Positions 1-9,440 of a stretch of 64,000 nt of DNA are shown here, piece after piece. The DNA comes from Apus apus. Its lineage: Eukaryota; Chordata; Aves; Apodiformes; Apodidae. Position 1 is the stretch's first letter. Each line of letters opens with the position of its first letter. Where the stretch lies: NCBI RefSeq assembly GCF_020740795.1, contig NC_067295.1, positions 2,728,501 to 2,792,500 of the forward strand, given 5' to 3'. The position numbers and the translations under genes are program-made. The notes under the pieces are model-generated. The model was not told the DNA's origin, did not search any database, and was given only the letters and a program-made list of their open reading frames with translations.

Positions 1-63
1 AGCACGGGGAGGTGGGGCAAGGTGGAACAAGGGGACAGGGACGTCCCCAGGGCAGGTCCCTAC

Positions 64-3000
64 CTGCGGGGCAGTGCTGCGTTTCTGGCTGACGGCTGCC
101 AGGTAGCGCAGGATCAACTTAGTGGCTTCAGTCTTCCCTGAGCCACTCTCTCCACTGAAACACAGAGAGAGGAGACATGGCTGGGGCCATCACCAGCCAA
201 GCAGGGACTCGGGAGGTGCATCCACCCCAAACACACCCAGTACCCTGTCCCCAAGGCTCCCATTAGCCCTGGGGCCGGGTCAGGCTGGTGGCAGGATCCT
301 GTCAACAGCCGTGTCCCACCTGATGATGATACACTGGTTGTGTTTGGCATCCATCACTTTGGAGTAGGCGACATTTGCGATAGCAAAGAGGTGCCTGGGA
401 GGGGACAGCAGAGGGGTCTGGTGTCACACCAGGCAGCACAGGGACCCCTAAGCACCCCCATGCATGGCCACAGCCGCTCCAGCACCCTATGACTGAGAGT
501 CTTGGAGCCCTGAGACCACCCAGGGGCTGCTGTAGGAGCCAGGAGTGGCTGAGGGCGGGCCGGGGTGTCCCTGTCCCCGCGGGACGTGCGGGGACCCCCT
601 GGTACTCACGGCGGGTTCTCGCCCAGCGCTCTGCCCTCGTACTGCAGTACCTGCTCCGTCCCGTAGATGTCGAAGAGCCGGTAGGGGTTCACCGACAGCA
701 GGATGCTGCCGATGTAGGTCTGCGGGACAGCCGGGCTTGGGGCTGAGCGCTCGCAGAGCCATCACCCCCCCAACCCGCGACCCTCCGCCCGGGGCCTTTG
801 GGGGACGCTCTGCACCCCCAAAACTTACGTAGATGAGCTGGCGCTCGAACCGTGTCCGGATGTTGTTCAGCACCGCAGCTTCTTGGAGGTCCCTGGCAAG
901 GAGCAGAGGCTGTGTTGGGGAGGGGGTAGCTTGGGGACAGGAGGTGTCTGTTGTCCCCAAGCATGTCCCCAGCACCAGAAGGATGGAGTGGACTCCGTGT
1001 CAGGATGGGGTGGGGTGAAGAGCAGCCATGGAATGCAAGGCGTGGCGGCGGGGCGGGGGGGGGGGGGGGGTTGCAGCCCTTTTGGCCCCCGTGGTGCTGG
1101 GTCACGGTGGGTGGTGAAGGGGATGGGAACACTCACTCCAGCTGGGTCATGTCCTCCACACCATCCTCCTCCTGCGGCTCCTGGTACCGCACAATGGGCA
1201 GGCTGCACAGCGACTGCATCTGCACAGGGCAACCCAGCCCGTCACTGCAGGGCTGTGCTAACCCCCTCTGGTGTCACACCTGGTCACTGCCATCACCCCA
1301 AAACCGCTGCATGTGACCCCAAAGCAGGGAGCCTGCAGCCAGTGATGGCAGGGACCCCAAGTAAACACCCCACAGACCTAAACAGGTTACCCCAGTAAAA
1401 TCATCATGCATCAGGAAGAACAGCAGCACTAGAAATGGGGACATGGGTCCACCAAGGTGTCCCCGGGGACCATCCCGTGCTGCTCCTGGCAAGCCCCAGT
1501 CCCACTTGCCTGTGAGCAGGTGGGAACAGGCAGAGGTGGCTGTGCCACCCCCACTGCAACACCCCATGATTCCCACAAACCCCCATGGGGGCTGCAAGAG
1601 GTGAGCAACGCAGACCCTCAGGCAAAGTGGCACCTCCAGGAGGGATGCTGGAAGGGGGCTCAGCCATGGGACTGAGGGCTGCTCCAGCAGAGATGACCGT
1701 GGTGGGTGGCACTCAGGGGCGTGTGCTGGCAGAGGGCAGGAAAGCAGACACCTGCCAGGTCAGCGTGAGTGCCACCTGTGCCGGGCCCAGCCAGAGATCA
1801 GGTCTCACCATTTCCATATGCCAGAGTCAAGTGTCCCTGAGGGGGCCACGCATGGGAGGGACACACATGCAACAAGCAATGACTGACCCCCCGCCCCACC
1901 CCCCCCCCGCCCCCCGACAGGACCCCTGTCAGCACCTCCAAAGCCACTTGCCCCCCACCCTGGTCACCGTAACCCCCCAGCTCTCCTGACTTTATGCCCC
2001 AGCACGCCAGCAACCACCTCAAGGTGCCACCCAGGTCCCTCTGGCCACTGTCCCACCACCAGCACCCCCGGTGGGCTCCCCGCTGGCGTTACCTTGGTGC
2101 GCCAGGGCTGCTTGGTGCCCAGGTACCCCTGTGCCCAGGGGTGCCGGTCCCTCCAGCCGCCCGCTGGCGAGCGCTGGCTCAGGTACCGGGCGATATCGAC
2201 TCCCCGCTGGCTCGCCCACCGCCGGCCGCGCTGGCCGGGCTGCTGGGGGAGTCCCTGCTCGGCCGTCCAGACATCGGGCATCTCTTGCACCCGCACGACG
2301 TGCTGCGTGGACCAGTGCTGCTTGTACATGCGGGACGCGCGCCGGAAAGAGCCCAACCTCTGCACCTGCGGCGTCACCACGGCGTAGCGCCCCGCACCCT
2401 CCTCCCCGGCCGCCCCCTCGCCCTCCATATGGCTCTCCGGGCCATAGCGTGAGGTGGCCGGCGAGCCGGGGGCTCGGCCGCGGGGTGTCGGGAAAGCGAC
2501 GCGACGCTGGGGTGAGGGGCTCCGGTTGCCCCGCGGGGAGGAGGGAAGGACGGGGCGCAAGGCGTCGGCCCAGCCCCTGCGCCCCGATGGTGGGCTCGGT
2601 GATCTACGAGTGCTCCCATCCCGCCGGGATGGGCGCCGGGGCGAGGGGGGCAAGTGGGATGAGGGACGGCGGGGGGGTGGTGGGGACGAGGGGGTTTCGG
2701 CAGAGGCCATGCTCTCCACCAGCAGTGATGCCAGGGACTGCCCCATGGAAGGGCTGCGGCCCCCCACTTCGGTGGGAGAGGGCCTGTTTGGGGGGGGAGC
2801 GAGGGGCCATCCCGGCAAGGGGCTGCCCGATGCGCTGGATGAAGCTTTTGGGGGTGCTGGGAGCAGGGTTGGGAGGGGGGGGGCACCCTGGCGAGACCCC
2901 GGGCTGCAGCTTGCCAGGGGGACAGCTCTTCATCCCAGGAGGGGCCGGGGGGGGCGAGGCGGCGGCTGCCGGGGCGGGAGGTAGGTGTCAGAAAGGGGGT

Positions 3001-5725
3001 CCTCTGCAGCGGCTTCACCGCCTTGGTGGGGGGCTCGGGAAGCCGGGGCCACGCCTGGGGGAGTGGCAGCCCCGGGGGGCTGCTCCGCCGCGACGGCCGG
3101 GGCGACAAGGGTCTCCCTGACCCCGTTCCAAGCATCCCAAAACGTCTCCCCCCGGGCCCCGGTGAGCGGGGGGCGGCCGACGGTGGGGCGGGGGGCTCGG
3201 GGCCGAGCCGCCGGAGGCTGGACCCGAGGGAAGGGGATCGCCGCGGCCCCGCGCCCCGCACACTGCCGGGACGCTGCCGGGATGGCGGCGGCGATGGGGA
3301 GCGCCCGGGGTTGGCGAAGGGGTTACGCAGCGACAGCCGCCGCACAGCCCCCGGCTCTCGGGGAGGGGGCTGCCCCCAGGGCACCGACGGCGGGGAAGGG
3401 TCCCTGGCCTGAGATGCTCTCAGCGGAGGGTCCCGGCCCCCCGAGCCGGCAGCTTCCATCCCTGCCAGCCTGCGGCTGGAGCGCCTGTAGGAGGGCTGGG
3501 GGGTGCGGGGGTCCCGAAATCCCCCCGCTCCCCGTGGCGGGCGGCTGGAGGGCTGTGAGAGGGAGCGCTGGAGGAACTGCCCCAGGGGGCTGCCGCAGGC
3601 TCGTGCTGCCGAAACCCGGCGTCCCCGGGGTGCCGCGGGGCCGGGGGCTGCCGGTGGCGCCGGTGGCTCGTACTCGTCGTAGTCATCCTCGTCGCGGGTG
3701 GTGGGCAGGTGGGGAGATGGCGGGAGGGGGACGTCCAGGCGGTCCCTGCCGAAAAGCTTGACCTGGGGCCGGGGGAAGAGCCTGAATTTCCTGTTGAGGG
3801 AGAGCTTGGAGGAGAGGGTCTCCCGCATGCCCCGGAGCGAAGAGGTGCTGAGGATGGAGAAGGGATACTCCCCCGCCTCCTCCTCCTCTTCCTCGGGCTC
3901 CTCAGCCTCGGCAATCTCCTCCAGGGGCAGGGCGTAGGGATTGCAGGAGGACTGGGCATGTGGTGCCCACCCGCCCTCGCTGTACTGAATGCGATGCTCA
4001 GGGTACTCGCCCCCCGGGTACCCTCCACCGAGGGGGTCCCCAAAGTCCTCGTAGGGGTCCCCCCCATAGCCAAAGTGTCCCCTCTGCCTCCTCGCCGTAC
4101 TCTGGGTCGCTGCTGTAAGGGTCGTAGAGGGCAAGGGGGGACCCACCACCAAATGGCCCCTCTTCCTCTGGGTCTGAGTAGCCGTAGGGGTGCCCTGATG
4201 GGTCACCCTCCTCCCAAAACCCCCCATAGTAGCCGTACTCCTCCTCTGCCTCGTAGCCAGGGTAGTCAGCATAGGGGCTTGGCCCTGGGTCCTCAAACCC
4301 ATACCCTGCTGAGTACGGTGCGGTTTGGATGTAACCATCCTCCTCAGCGTAGCCATACCCAGGGCCATAGGCTCCATCCTCCTCCTCCGTATAGCCATGC
4401 CAGGGCCCATAGGCTCCTCCTTCCTCAGTGTAGCCACGCTGGGGGCCATAGGCTCCATCCTCGTCCTTGGTGTAGCCACGTCGGGAGCCACAGACTCCAT
4501 CGTCTCTCCTGGCATAGCCCTGGCGGTGGCTGTAGGCCCCATCCTCCTCCTGGGCCCACCCGTAGCGCGGCCCTGGCGGCTCCACAGGCGTGCGCTGGGA
4601 TGGCGGCCGCGACGGGCGCCGCACCAAACTGCCAGGCCTCTCCTGGCCTTGCCGCGCGGCGCCGGGGCCCGACAGCCTTCTGGCACTGGGGACCCGCTTC
4701 ATGTTGGCCCGGTGCCTGAGGATCTCCTCTTCTGCGGGGAACGGCAGCTTCTTGGCGCCGATACGGGAGAGCCAGGCCACGTCGGCTGTCCTGCCGGCCG
4801 CCGCCAGCCGCCCGCGCCGGGAGAGCACCTTCCTGGCCAGCCAGCCCGTGGCGGCGGCCGCCTTGCTCCACACCTGTGCCCGGGGCTTGAATTTCCTTTC
4901 CGGGCGCCGGCGGAAGAGGGAAGCGCCATTCTCAGCTGCCTGCCCGCCCCCCCGCAGCAGCAGGAAGGATGGCTTTGCTGGAGGGGAGCTGCTGGCCTCC
5001 TCCTTCCTCTTCTTGCCCACGCGCTTGAAGCGAACCATCAGGTTGGATGTGGACTTGAGCACCGCCTTGTTCTTCTTCTTCTTCCTCTTCTTGGTGCTGT
5101 GCTTCTGCAGCCCCCAGAAGAAGCGGGACGTGTTCTTGAACTGCCCCTTCTTGGGGCGATGCAGCCCCAGCTTCTTGAAGCCCAGGAAGAGCTTTGAGGT
5201 GCTGCGGAGGCTCCGCTTCGCCCGGGCCTTGGGTGCCGCCGTCGCCTCCTCCTTCTCCTCGGCCAGGTCGGGCTCTGCCGATGCTTTGGGCTGGCTCTTG
5301 GCCTCTGCACCCTTGGCCCCTTTCTTCTTCTTGTCGGTCGTCAGCCCCATCACCACCTTAGAGGTGCCCTTCAGGTTTTTCTTAGTCGGTGCAGCATCAC
5401 TCTCACTCACCTCATCCTCTGTCTCCAGCTGCACCTTCTTCCCCCGGCCTGGCTTCTTCACCACCATCCCCTTGAGCGCTCCCTTCTTCTCCTTTCCCTT
5501 CCCCTTCTTGGGCTCCTCCACAGCTGCCTCCTCCTCATCCTTCTCCTCCTCCTCCACAACCTCCGGCTCCTCGCTCTCCTCCGCCTTCAGCAGCTCCGTG
5601 TCCGAGGTCTCCTCCGGCTCGCTGGGCTCTTCCTTCTTGCCCTTCTTGCCATCCTTCCCTTTCCCTTTGCCCCCCTTCCCTTTGGCCTCCGCATCCTTTT
5701 TGGGCTCCCCCTTCTTGCCAGCCAT
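64..5725 (-). CDS. MYO15A: MYO15A, unconventional myosin XV, 5' part (gene continues past left edge)
   Basis: Myosin XV is the actin motor that carries whirlin and EPS8 to stereocilia tips in inner-ear hair cells. Six coding exons are visible on the minus strand: exon 2 at 2093-5725, then 1137-1219, 829-892, 610-719, 320-394 and 64-154, all with GT-AG borders and compatible phases. The small exons read through the start of the motor domain, with segments [36 protein letters not shown] and the P-loop [12 protein letters not shown] (154-64). The start at 5725 ([10 protein letters not shown]) is chosen because the lysine-rich beginning resembles the human protein and no in-frame ATG lies further upstream in the region read. 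A possible noncoding exon 1 has a donor CAG|GTAAATAC at 5845/5846 (weak). Exon 2 changes reading frame three times, described separately. The remaining motor, IQ, MyTH4, SH3, FERM and PDZ-ligand parts would lie left of the window. Confidence 0.93.
1055..1070. repeat. Poly-G run (G16)
   Basis: Sixteen consecutive G in the MYO15A intron between the exons at 829-892 and 1137-1219. It could form a G-quadruplex and is a likely place for sequencing-length error. Confidence 0.9.
2093..5725 (-). other. MYO15A: MYO15A giant exon 2 (N-terminal extension)
   Basis: This single exon of about 3.6 kb encodes about 1,210 residues, close to the roughly 1,200 residues of human exon 2, which is used only in the long isoform 1. 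In order it shows an acidic/lysine-rich start (residues 1-115), four related LK-x-TS motifs (118-233), the conserved [10 protein letters not shown] and [11 protein letters not shown] segments, a Gly-Tyr-rich repeat region, the strongly conserved [15 protein letters not shown] block (about 3757-3801), a Pro/Arg/Ser-rich stretch, and near the 3' end YAVVTPQVQ, matching human FAVVMPRVQ. The donor is CACCAAG|GTAACG at 2093/2092, phase 0. The frame is open 5725-about 4080, then shifts at about 4080, 2880 and 2793. Confidence 0.85.
4343..4549 (-). repeat. Tandem 42-bp coding repeat in MYO15A exon 2
   Basis: Five consecutive units of 13-14 residues, consensus [ED]EDGAYGPxxGYTE, cover residues 393-461. 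Examples are [14 protein letters not shown] and [14 protein letters not shown]; one unit is a residue short. The human protein is also Tyr/Gly-rich here but I do not recall this period. Divergence between units suggests they are not very recent. Confidence 0.85.
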
Positions 5726-8289
5726 CCCAGCGGTGGCGGGAGCTCATGCTCCAGCCCCGCCAGGACCTTGGGAGACGATGCCCGGCACCGGCACGAGGCG
5801 GTTCCCGGCAGACCGTCCGGCTCCCGACCCCGGGGGGGTATTTACCTGCGCCCGGTGTCGGCGAGGCACGTGCCCGTGCGCGGCTCCCGCGGCCGCCGGT
5901 GTCCCCCGCGGGACATGGCGCGGGGCGGTGGGACGGCGGCCCCGGCGCAGCCCGGCGGGAGCCGCGCGGTGCTGGCAGCCGGGCTGCGGCTGTAACCCAA
6001 CCGCCGGGGCTCGCGGCGGCATCAATAATGCAAGGGATGCTCCGATCCGGCCCCGAGACTTTTCCGAAGGAGCAGGAAAGTGCCCCCCATGGTGGGGAGC
6101 ATTCCCTCGGGGGGTTTGGGGGGGGGGGGGCGGGAGACACGCTGCAGGGGACGGTGCAGAGGAACGGTCACCACCCCAAAACCCGACCCTGCCACCTCCC
6201 TGCGCTCTTCCCTGAGGAATCAGCCTCCTCCTCCAGCCAGCACGGAGGAGGACGCAGCCCAGGGACCCATTTTTCCCCCGCAAAGGCTAAACCAACAGCA
6301 CCGAGAGAGGAGACGACTTTGCAGCACCCAAGGCAACACGCTGTGCCGGCACTGGGAGCACAGCCAAGGGAACACCGTGGAGGAGGAGCCCAACACCAGC
6401 CCAAATCCCACAGCCCTGCTGGGACACAGAGAGGAGCCTGGAGCCCACCAGGGTGCCCCCCTGCCATGCCACGCACATTGTGTGTGTGAAGGTTGCCACG
6501 TCTGGCCACATGTGGCTGGGGAGGGGGCTTGTGTGTGCCACACGTGTGCCCTGTGGCGGTGCCGGCGGCGTGTCTGCACACACACGTGCCCAGGCGCGGG
6601 GTGACTGCATCAAATGTTAATGGGGGGCTGGACTCCTGCTGCTGCAGGCTCATCAAAGTTTAAGCAGCAGCAGTGGGAACTCACTGCCTTGAATGGATCA
6701 TCTGTGGGCAGGGCAGGGGTTCCCTGGGAGTGCAATGGGGACTGGGGCTGTGGGAGAAGATGCCCAGAGCATTCTCTGTCCCTGCCACCCCTGAATGGCT
6801 CCAACCATATGGTTGAGTCAGGAAAAGCCACCGTGCTCCAGGGACACTGCCCTGAGCAGCCCCAGTTCCATGGCCACATCCCAGGGTCATGCCAGGGCTG
6901 GCTGCAGAAAGGGGAGGTTGCTTTGACCACCAAGGTTCTGGTTCACCGTTTCTCACACCCACCCCAGCCCTGCGTGATGTGGGACTGTACCTTTGGAGCA
7001 CCAGCATCAGCAGGGCAGAGCTCCCGGGGCAGCAGCTCAGCCATCTCCTGGCAGCTCTGGGGTCACCATCTGGCCCCAGGTCTCCTTACAGCCTGTTTCC
7101 AGTTACAGCCAGAGTGGAGCCCTGTGCCACTGTGCCATGCCAGCCCCACCACTGCCATGCCTCATGCTCCACGCCCCAGCCCCATGGAGGCAGCCTGGCT
7201 GGCCAAGACACCTCCCAGCTGCAGCATCTGTCATCAGGTGCCACCCCCTTTCCCCATCAACAGATCTGCATCTGTCTCCACTTTCAAATACCTGTGTGTG
7301 GATGGCACAGCTCCAACACAGCTCTCACCACTCCAGCCATGAGCCCCGGGGATGCCAGGAGCACCGGGACAGGCTGGACCCTTCCAGCAACCAGCAATGT
7401 GGCAGCAGCACAGCCCTCCAAGCACAGAGGCAGTAGGGGGTCTCTCCTTGGGCCCCCAAGCACCCATCACACCCCTGAACTGGATATTTTCAACCCCCTC
7501 TAGATCCCTCCCGAACTGGGGACGGGGACCCACCATCTGCCAAGCAACAAGTACCTCGTCCCTGCCTCCCAGCTGCTGCCCAACACCAAGAGCTGCCCAC
7601 AAGGGAGGTGTTATGGGGAGAAGAGAAGCCGGAGCAGATGGTGGAAGCACAGACCGGCTGGGCAGGACACGTCCTGGGCTCAGCACTGGCGTGCACCCAG
7701 GGACGCTGGCTGGTGGCCCCGGAGCCAGGTGACAGCCCCGCGCCATCGCCTCGGCCTGAAGCCAAGCCCAGGGGCCCCACAGAGCTCGGCTGTGGGACCA
7801 GGCAGCTTTCCTGGTGTAAAACAGCCCCCAAAACGTGGGAAGGGGTGGTAGGAGACAGGGGCAGAGGCTGCTGGGGAAGGGAGTGGGTGTGCAGGGGAGG
7901 AAGCTCTTCCCCGGAGGGCAGAGGGAATGCTGGGACTATAGGGAAGATGAGACTCAAGAGAGCGAGAGGTCTAACCAGGCAGGGACAACCAGGGAGGAGA
8001 GAGGACACCGTGCACCCCCACCGGGAGGAGCCAAGCCCCGCGCTGCAGCAATTGCATACAGACCCGTGTCACACACAAAGGTCCCTCCCCACTCCTTCCC
8101 CACTGTGGTCTCCACGAGCCCAAGGGACGTGCCACCCAGCAGGGGACTCACAGCCACTCACCTGGGGTAGCCTAGCTGGCCCGCATGGCACCGGGCCGGC
8201 TCGGTGCTGCCCGCAGCCCCCGGTGCTGCCCGCACCGCGCTCCCGGCCTCGCTCTCCGCCGGGGAGCGTCACTCCCCCGGTAGCCGAGG

Positions 8290-8360
8290 GACCATATTTG
8301 CTCTCGGCAGCTGCAGCTGCTGCCACCCAATGCATATTTGATGACCGCTATTATTGTCAT
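8290..8360. promoter_or_regulatory. Candidate enhancer core: E-boxes, POU-like and SOX-like sites
   Basis: Within 70 bases there are two overlapping CAGCTG E-boxes (8308-8319), an octamer-like ATGCATATTTG (8330-8340) and TTATTGT (about 8350-8356), the complement of the SOX core ACAATAA. The stretch is AT-richer than its flanks and lies 2.6 kb upstream of MYO15A. A regulatory role is inference from motif clustering only. Confidence 0.3.
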
Positions 8361-8959
8361 CTCCACTCATGAGAGGAGGGACGGGAGCTGATCCGCGGAG
8401 CCGGGGAGGGAGCGGCTGGAGGGGCGAGGGGCAGGCAGCTCTGATCCCTGCCCCTTCCTCCCCTGGTGACACACTGGGCAGTCCCGCAGCCCCTTCCCTC
8501 CCGGGATGTGGATCTGTGTCGCCTCAGCGTCACCAAGCCCTGATGTGAACAGCTGGTAAATGGCTCTGACCTGCTCCTGCCCCCAAACTAAGGAAAATTC
8601 GGGAGAAATCACAAGGACGTGGGAGCGCGCACACACACATCCCCCCTCACACCCCTCTCCGAAGCAGGACTGGGAAGACCAGCTCCCGAGTCCGGGCACA
8701 GCGACAGGATCCAGACACACATCAATCCAACAATGCCAGATGGCCCTCTCCTCCTTCTCAGAGCAGGGGTATCTCCTGCCACCACAAACCTCTAGAGAGC
8801 CTCAGAATTTCATGCTCCCCCTTCCATCACTGGTTTCCTGCATCCCACCAAACTAGGGGGTCATTCTCCTGCATCCCATGGCTCTCCCAAACCCAGGAGC
8901 AGAATGAGCAGGGAAGAACCTCTGCTCCCCTCCCTCTGTGCAGCCACATCCCTGCCGTG

Positions 8960-9440
8960 ATGCGGTGGGTATTTATTATGCTGATTCCTCAGAAAGCCGG
9001 GGCTTAACTGCAAATTACAATCAATAGCCCCAAGCCCCAAGGGGCAGGTTCATCATTTAGCAGGCGCAACCAGAGGAATTCTCAACTATTTGCCAGCCAT
9101 AAATCCTCCTCCCGGCAGCCTCCCGAGCCAGCCCTGCAGAAGGCAGGCTGGCTGGTTGGGGTGACCCTTGTCAGGATTTGAAACAATTAAGCTGTCACTG
9201 CAGATCGTGACTCTTATATACAGCCCTGAGCAGCACTTTAAGATGTCAGCGTGACGGGGTGAGAAGCTGGCTGAGCTGAGCCCGCCACAGTAACTGTCTC
9301 TCATTGAATTAAATGAATGTATTTGGAGTCAGAGCCTCTTTTTATTACCTCGCAAACGATTCCTGACTAAATTAAATTATAAAAGGAGTGTTCAGCCAAT
9401 CAAACCTGCTCGATTGCCTGGAACAGGCACTTTAAACCGA
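8960..9440. promoter_or_regulatory. AT-rich island, candidate conserved noncoding element
   Basis: A 480-base island rich in homeodomain-like AATTAA and TAAAT cores (near 9188, 9306 and 9371), a CCAAT box near 9396 and TTATATA/TTATAAAA-like elements sits inside otherwise GC-rich intergenic DNA. It has no coding potential and no repeat signature that I recognise. This profile is typical of conserved noncoding elements, but conservation is not shown here. Confidence 0.3.

Noticed and set aside
2071-3120. 349-codon open frame on the plus strand
   Set aside because: Antisense to the Pro/Arg-rich part of MYO15A exon 2, low complexity, no family resemblance.
2093-5725. MYO15A as a pseudogene
   Set aside because: Three frame switches, two of them on G8-G9 runs, are better explained by assembly errors; downstream motor exons are intact with good splice sites.
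4590-6215. 541-codon open frame on the plus strand
   Set aside because: It is antisense to MYO15A exon 2, whose minus-strand protein is clearly conserved; GC-rich codon use leaves the opposite strand open.
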